Shown here piece by piece: positions 6,344 through 9,875 of a stretch of DNA of 9,875 nucleotides (positions are counted from its first letter, which is position 1; each line of letters begins with the position of its first letter). Under the pieces are notes generated by a model. The model saw only the letters and a list, made by a program, of their open reading frames with translations. It searched no databases and was not told where the DNA came from. This stretch comes from an uncultured Leucothrix sp. (GTDB lineage: Bacteria; Pseudomonadota; Gammaproteobacteria; Thiotrichales; Thiotrichaceae): NCBI GenBank assembly GCA_938004025.1, contig CALKXC010000248.1, forward strand, positions 1-9,875, written 5' to 3'. A program made the position numbers and the translations under genes.

Positions 6344-7291
6344 TTATAGCTTCTCAAGTGCTGCTTGCAAGTCGTCAGCCAGTGGAATCTTAAGATTATA
6401 GGCTTTTCCGCTGTGAGCCAACTTAAAATCCACTCGGTAAGCATGTAAAAACAAGCGTTTCAAACCCGTTTTTTTACTAAAAGCTCTATTTGCAGCGAAA
6501 TCACCATATTTGTCATCTCCAGCGATAGGAAGTGACAATTCAGATAATTGCGCCCTTATTTGATGCATTCTTCCGGTGAGCAAACGCACGCTCAACAAGC
6601 TGTTTTCGGGATAGCTTTTCAGGGGCATAAACACGCTCTCAGCACGTTTACCCGCCTCTGAATCACTCACACGCATGTTTTGCATGCCGCCCTTGTCTCT
6701 CTCAAGGTAGTTCTCTACCGAACGGGAGCCACCTATCCACTTTCCAAAGACTAAGGTTTGATAATGCTTGTTTATCTCCCCTATCTTAAATAATTCATGC
6801 AGCGCTAATAACGTGACGCGATTCTTAGTCAGCAGCAATAGTCCACTGGTTTCTTTATCGATACGGTGGGCAAGCTCGATGAATTCTAATTCAGGCCTTA
6901 GTTGCCGAATCAGTTCAATAACACCATGTTTGTTATCCGTTCCACCATGCACAGAAATGCCAGCAGGTTTATTGATAATAATGACATCCTCGTCTTCAAG
7001 AATGATTGACTGTTGCACTAGCGCTAAGCGAGTCGCGCTCGCTTTATCAGGTTTGGTTGATACGGGAACATCGCGAATGGGCGCTACGCGAATCACCTCC
7101 CCTATTTCAAGCTTCCTAACTGGTTTGATACGCTTTTTATCGACACGAATCTCCCCTTTCCTGAGCAGCTTGTAAATCGCAGTCTTTGGCAGGAATTTGT
7201 ATTCTTTCATTAAGAAATTATCAATGCGCTGTCCAGCATTTGCAGCAGTGACGGTAATAAAACGGACTTTATTGTGATCGGGTTCAGACAT
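6344..7291 (-). CDS. rluC: 23S rRNA pseudouridine(955/2504/2580) synthase RluC
   Basis: The 315-residue protein has the RluC layout. An N-terminal S4 RNA-binding domain (about 20-80, with QRIDNFLMKE and the KLLRKGEIRVDKKR basic stretch) precedes a RluA-family catalytic domain. The catalytic aspartate is Asp145 in AHRIDKETSG, next to Asp144 of E. coli RluC. Other family blocks are IIINKPAGISVHGG at 104-117 and LLTGRMHQIRAQL at about 238-250, followed by the GDDKYGD motif. It converts three uridines of 23S rRNA to pseudouridine during ribosome assembly. The choice of RluC over RluD/RluA rests on the S4 domain and on the position divergent from rne, the usual place for rluC. No Shine-Dalgarno precedes the ATG, but a TATGAT sits 6 nt upstream, so a leaderless or near-leaderless mRNA is possible. 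sppA follows. Confidence 0.93.
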   Translation of the reverse strand: MSEPDHNKVRFITVTAANAGQRIDNFLMKEYKFLPKTAIYKLLRKGEIRVDKKRIKPVRKLEIGEVIRVAPIRDVPVSTKPDKASATRLALVQQSIILEDEDVIIINKPAGISVHGGTDNKHGVIELIRQLRPELEFIELAHRIDKETSGLLLLTKNRVTLLALHELFKIGEINKHYQTLVFGKWIGGSRSVENYLERDKGGMQNMRVSDSEAGKRAESVFMPLKSYPENSLLSVRLLTGRMHQIRAQLSELSLPIAGDDKYGDFAANRAFSKKTGLKRLFLHAYRVDFKLAHSGKAYNLKIPLADDLQAALEKL

Positions 7292-7360
7292 GGGCGAATC
7301 ATAACATCGATTTAACTTGAAATTCTCTAGGTAATTTTTTTGAATTCAAACAGATAGTTA

Positions 7361-7389
7361 TTGCCGCTATGTAACAATATTGTTATATT
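7361..7389 (+). promoter_or_regulatory. Candidate sigma70 promoter of rne with embedded palindrome
   Basis: TTGCCG (7361-7366, 4 of 6) and TATATT (7384-7389, 5 of 6) are spaced exactly 17 bp. The spacer holds the perfect 14-bp palindrome TAACAATATTGTTA (7372-7385), which overlaps the first bases of the -10 and could be an operator. Transcription would begin near 7396, leaving a leader of about 445 nt. Confidence 0.5.
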
Positions 7390-7525
7390 TGAATGGTAAC
7401 TAGAAGTACTATAAATTGGGGCAGTAACATAAGGGCAGAACACGAATTTGTTCTACATTCACCAGCTATCCCACAAATGCTTATACATGAGGTAGTCGTT
7501 CTTTAGTGACGATGCCGTTTTTTGT

Positions 7526-7551
7526 TGTCTGGACATATAGTCAAACAGACA
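7526..7551 (+). promoter_or_regulatory. rne leader hairpin A
   Basis: TGTCTGGAC pairs with GTC and CAGACA around an ATATA loop, with an AAA bulge on the 3' side. This gives 9 bp in two helical segments. It lies in the proposed rne leader and may be one of its regulatory stem-loops. Confidence 0.4.
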
Positions 7552-7647
7552 GCTCAGCAGGAAAGAGTTTATCGAAAAGTGATAACTCAAAACAGTTCCT
7601 ATGCCATTTTCAGTTGATCGTGACAGGATTAACAACAGTAAATTTTC

Positions 7648-7675
7648 AAGTGCTGCAAACGTGGCACTTTTTTTT
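7648..7675 (+). promoter_or_regulatory. rne leader hairpin B with U8 tract (terminator-like)
   Basis: AAGTGC and GCACTT form a 6-bp stem with a 10-nt loop, and eight Ts run from inside the stem's end to 7675. The form is that of an intrinsic terminator lying inside the rne leader about 165 nt before the start codon. It could be an attenuator or one of the leader hairpins that RNase E recognises for autoregulation. Confidence 0.55.
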
Positions 7676-7764
7676 CAGCACAAGCCAGGGTGTTAGAGAC
7701 TTTTCGCTCTTTAACAATAAACAAACGCGTTTTTGTGCTGCCTATACCACCTGGATACGGGGGC

Positions 7765-7790
7765 GTGTTGTTACTGCGAGATAACAACAC
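7765..7790 (+). promoter_or_regulatory. rne leader hairpin C
   Basis: A perfect 9-bp stem (GTGTTGTTA with TAACAACAC) encloses the 8-nt loop CTGCGAGA and ends 50 nt before the rne ATG. It is not followed by a T-run, so it is a leader structure rather than a terminator. Confidence 0.5.
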
Positions 7791-7840
7791 AAACATGGCT
7801 TAGTGGACTGTTATTTACTTAACAGGAAACAACTAAATTA

Positions 7841-9875
7841 ATGAAAAGAATAGCAATTAATGCCACTCAGTCCGAAGAGATTAGAGTTGCGATGGTCGAT
7901 GGTCAATACCTTTACGATCTTGATATTGAACATCCGAACCGTGCACAGAAAAAATCAAATATTTATAAAGGAATTATCACCCGCCTTGAGCCAAGTCTCG
8001 AAGCAGCTTTTGTAAACTATGGCGCAGACCGACACGGCTTCTTACCTTTCAAAGAAATTTCCAAAGATTACTGGAACACTAACGGTCAGAAAATTGAAGG
8101 ACGTCCGAATATTCGTTCGGTACTCAAAGAAGGCCAAGAATTATTAGTACAAGTTGACAAAGAAGAGCGTGGTAACAAAGGCGCTGCATTGACAACTCAC
8201 ATTAGCTTGGCAGGCCGTTACTTAGTACTGATGCCTACTAACCCTAGGGCGGGTGGTGTTTCGCGTCGTATCGAAGGTGAAGATCGTCACAAAATAAGGG
8301 ACATTCTTTCCCAGCTAGATATCCCTGAAGGCATGGGCGCCATCGTTCGTACTGCAGGCGTTGGTCGTGATCTTGAAGAATTAACCTGGGATATGGAGTA
8401 CCTGAAGACCCTGTGGACCGCGATATCTGAAGCGAACGATAACCACCCTGCTCCCGTTCTTCTGTATCAAGAAAGCAATGTCATTATCCGTGCGTTACGT
8501 GACTACTTCCGTAACGATATCGGTGAAATATTAATCGATAACGAGCGAGTTTATCAGCAAGCCCACGACTTTATGTCGGCGGTAATGCCGCATAATATCC
8601 GCAAGCTAAAGCACTACACTGACACCGTTCCACTGTTTAGTCGATACCAAGTGGAGAATCAAATTGATTCAGCATTCCATCGTCAGGTTAACTTGCCTTC
8701 TGGCGGTGCGATTGTAATTGATCACACAGAAGCGTTGATCTCTATCGATGTTAACTCCGCTCGTGCGACACGTGGCCAAGGCATCGAAGAAACGGCTTTA
8801 AACACAAATCTTGAGGCCGCTGATGAAGTGGCACGTCAACTTCGCTTACGTGACTTAGGCGGTCTCGTGGTTATCGACTTTATCGATATGTTGCCCAACC
8901 GAAATCAACGTGAAGTTGAAAAGCGTTTACGTGACGCGTTAAAAATGGATCGTGCTCGAGTACAGGTTGGCCGTATTTCTCGTTTCGGCCTTCTAGAAAT
9001 GTCACGTCAACGTCTACGCCCTTCTCTTGGTGAGTCTAGCCAGATCGTCTGTCCTCGCTGTAGCGGTGAAGGCACTATCCGTGGTGTTGAGTCATTAGCC
9101 TTGTCTATCATGCGTTTGATGGAAGAAGAGGCAATGAAAGAAGGCACTGTTGAGGTAGTTACTGAAACTCCAGTTGCTGTAGCGACTTTCTTGCTAAATG
9201 AAAAGCGAAAGCCGCTTAGCCAAATACAAGAACGTCATGATATTCGCATCACGGTGCTACCCAACCACAACCTTGATACGCCGCATTACGAAATTACTCG
9301 ATTGAAGGAAGAAACGGCTGAGGACTTACCAAAGTCTTATAATCGTCCTTTGAATCAACAGTCATTAGAGCAATCGTCTGCACATGATGAGCCAACTGTA
9401 CAGCCTGCTGCTCAGCCAATAGTGTCTCAAGTACGTCCGGCAACTCCTGCCCCTGTTGCGGTCAAGAAAGGCTTTATCGCGCGTTTGATGGGCTCATTAT
9501 TTGGTGCGAGTAAAGAAACTGAAACTAAACAAGAAAGGCCTGCGCGTAAGAGTCCTGATAAGCGCCGTTCTAATAGCAAGCCTAACCAGAAAAATACTGC
9601 CCGTAACCAGCAAACTAAAAACACTGCAAATCAGGGTAAAAAACCAAACCCAAATCAGAATAAGCAGCAAAACAAAAAGGGCCCGGTAAAAAGACAGCAA
9701 AATGCTGCTAACAAACCTAATCAGGCTAATAAGGCCAAAGATGCGGGTAAAGTAGATGGAGCGACTGAGAACAAAGCGCCTAATAGTCGTACACGTCAAA
9801 ACAAAGATAAAAAAACTAACAATCGAAACCAGAAGCCTCGTGAATCGAAAGTCGAAACACCTGTAGCGGTTGAGA
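7841..9875 (+). CDS. rne: Ribonuclease E, N-terminal 678 codons (3' truncated by window)
   Basis: RNase E is the single-strand endoribonuclease that starts mRNA decay and matures rRNA and tRNA; it scaffolds the degradosome at the inner membrane. The frame begins [10 protein letters not shown] and stays open to the right edge. The S1 domain is near residues 35-125. The catalytic core shows Asp303 in [10 protein letters not shown] and Asp346 in VVIDFIDM; the Zn-link is Cys404 and Cys407 in CPRCSG. All four fall at E. coli numbering, so the core has no net insertion. After about residue 490 comes a low-complexity tail. It includes [14 protein letters not shown] (about 544-557), a likely amphipathic membrane-targeting helix, then a long Lys/Asn/Gln-rich basic region, probably RNA-binding. 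The scaffold's C-terminal end lies outside. AGGAAA (7824-7829) lies 11 nt before the ATG. The long structured leader points to autoregulation. Confidence 0.97.
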   Translation, partial: MKRIAINATQSEEIRVAMVDGQYLYDLDIEHPNRAQKKSNIYKGIITRLEPSLEAAFVNYGADRHGFLPFKEISKDYWNTNGQKIEGRPNIRSVLKEGQELLVQVDKEERGNKGAALTTHISLAGRYLVLMPTNPRAGGVSRRIEGEDRHKIRDILSQLDIPEGMGAIVRTAGVGRDLEELTWDMEYLKTLWTAISEANDNHPAPVLLYQESNVIIRALRDYFRNDIGEILIDNERVYQQAHDFMSAVMPHNIRKLKHYTDTVPLFSRYQVENQIDSAFHRQVNLPSGGAIVIDHTEALISIDVNSARATRGQGIEETALNTNLEAADEVARQLRLRDLGGLVVIDFIDMLPNRNQREVEKRLRDALKMDRARVQVGRISRFGLLEMSRQRLRPSLGESSQIVCPRCSGEGTIRGVESLALSIMRLMEEEAMKEGTVEVVTETPVAVATFLLNEKRKPLSQIQERHDIRITVLPNHNLDTPHYEITRLKEETAEDLPKSYNRPLNQQSLEQSSAHDEPTVQPAAQPIVSQVRPATPAPVAVKKGFIARLMGSLFGASKETETKQERPARKSPDKRRSNSKPNQKNTARNQQTKNTANQGKKPNPNQNKQQNKKGPVKRQQNAANKPNQANKAKDAGKVDGATENKAPNSRTRQNKDKKTNNRNQKPRESKVETPVAVE

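Larger units (their letters stand above)
7292..7840 (+). promoter_or_regulatory. rluC/rne divergent intergenic region and long rne 5' leader
   Basis: These 549 bp separate divergent rluC and rne and hold no credible gene; the 92-residue plus-strand frame at 7506-7784 looks non-coding. The left part (to about 7400) carries the likely promoters. The remainder would be an rne leader of roughly 440 nt with several hairpins (7526-7551, 7648-7675, 7765-7790). Long structured rne leaders are known in enterobacteria, where E. coli uses a 361-nt leader with hairpins for feedback control by RNase E itself (Rfam family rne5). The same function here is inferred from position and structure, not from a matched sequence. 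Confidence 0.65.

Noticed and set aside
6768..7175. Plus-strand 135-codon open frame inside rluC
   Set aside because: It is the antisense of a clearly identified conserved gene; its Ser/Thr-rich, low-complexity product is typical of a shadow frame.
7506..7784. 92-codon plus-strand open frame in the rne leader
   Set aside because: It spans two leader hairpins and a T8 tract, has no Shine-Dalgarno and its composition is not protein-like.
9497..9799. Minus-strand open frames over the rne tail
   Set aside because: They are Leu/Phe-rich translations of the antisense of Lys/Asn codons; the plus-strand rne frame is continuous here.

Overview
The window reads as chromosomal DNA of a gammaproteobacterium with GC in the low 40s percent (estimated by eye). 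The firmest evidence is an RNase E gene (rne) that is collinear with the E. coli enzyme at its catalytic and zinc-binding residues and is divergent from rluC. An AcpH-type ACP phosphodiesterase also fits. A marine or aquatic lifestyle is plausible from the secreted carbohydrate-active protein, but the sequence does not prove it.

Layout. Positions 2-496 (+) are the 3' end of a DHH/DHHA1-type phosphoesterase-like gene, followed closely by acpH (515-1114, +). A strong hairpin at 1127-1155 separates these from a long run of minus-strand genes. In the direction of their transcription these are rluC (7291-6344), sppA (6297-5329, 46 bp later, probably one transcript, ended by a hairpin at 5291-5320), a small uncharacterised protein (5202-4876), a small secreted cationic cysteine protein (4537-4253), a large secreted glycosidase-like protein with a C-terminal CBM9-like module (3950-1647), and a 94-residue glycine-rich membrane protein (1456-1172). 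From 7292 the plus strand holds a 549-bp rluC/rne intergenic region with a likely promoter and several leader hairpins, then rne from 7841 off the right edge.

How it fits together. RluC (23S rRNA pseudouridylation), RNase E (RNA decay and processing) and SppA (membrane proteolysis of signal peptides) form a housekeeping block whose order resembles that of pseudomonads and relatives. The stretch 1172-5202 looks accessory: small poorly characterised proteins plus one large exported carbohydrate-active protein, separated by AT-rich intergenic DNA. The upstream regions of the glycosidase-like gene and the cationic secreted protein share the 12-mer AATATGAACCAG, which may mean joint regulation.

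I see no tRNA, rRNA, CRISPR array, insertion sequence or integrase. I do not see a clear new multi-gene system. The most interesting items are the unassigned glycosidase, the structured rne leader with a terminator-like U8 hairpin, and the small cationic cysteine protein.
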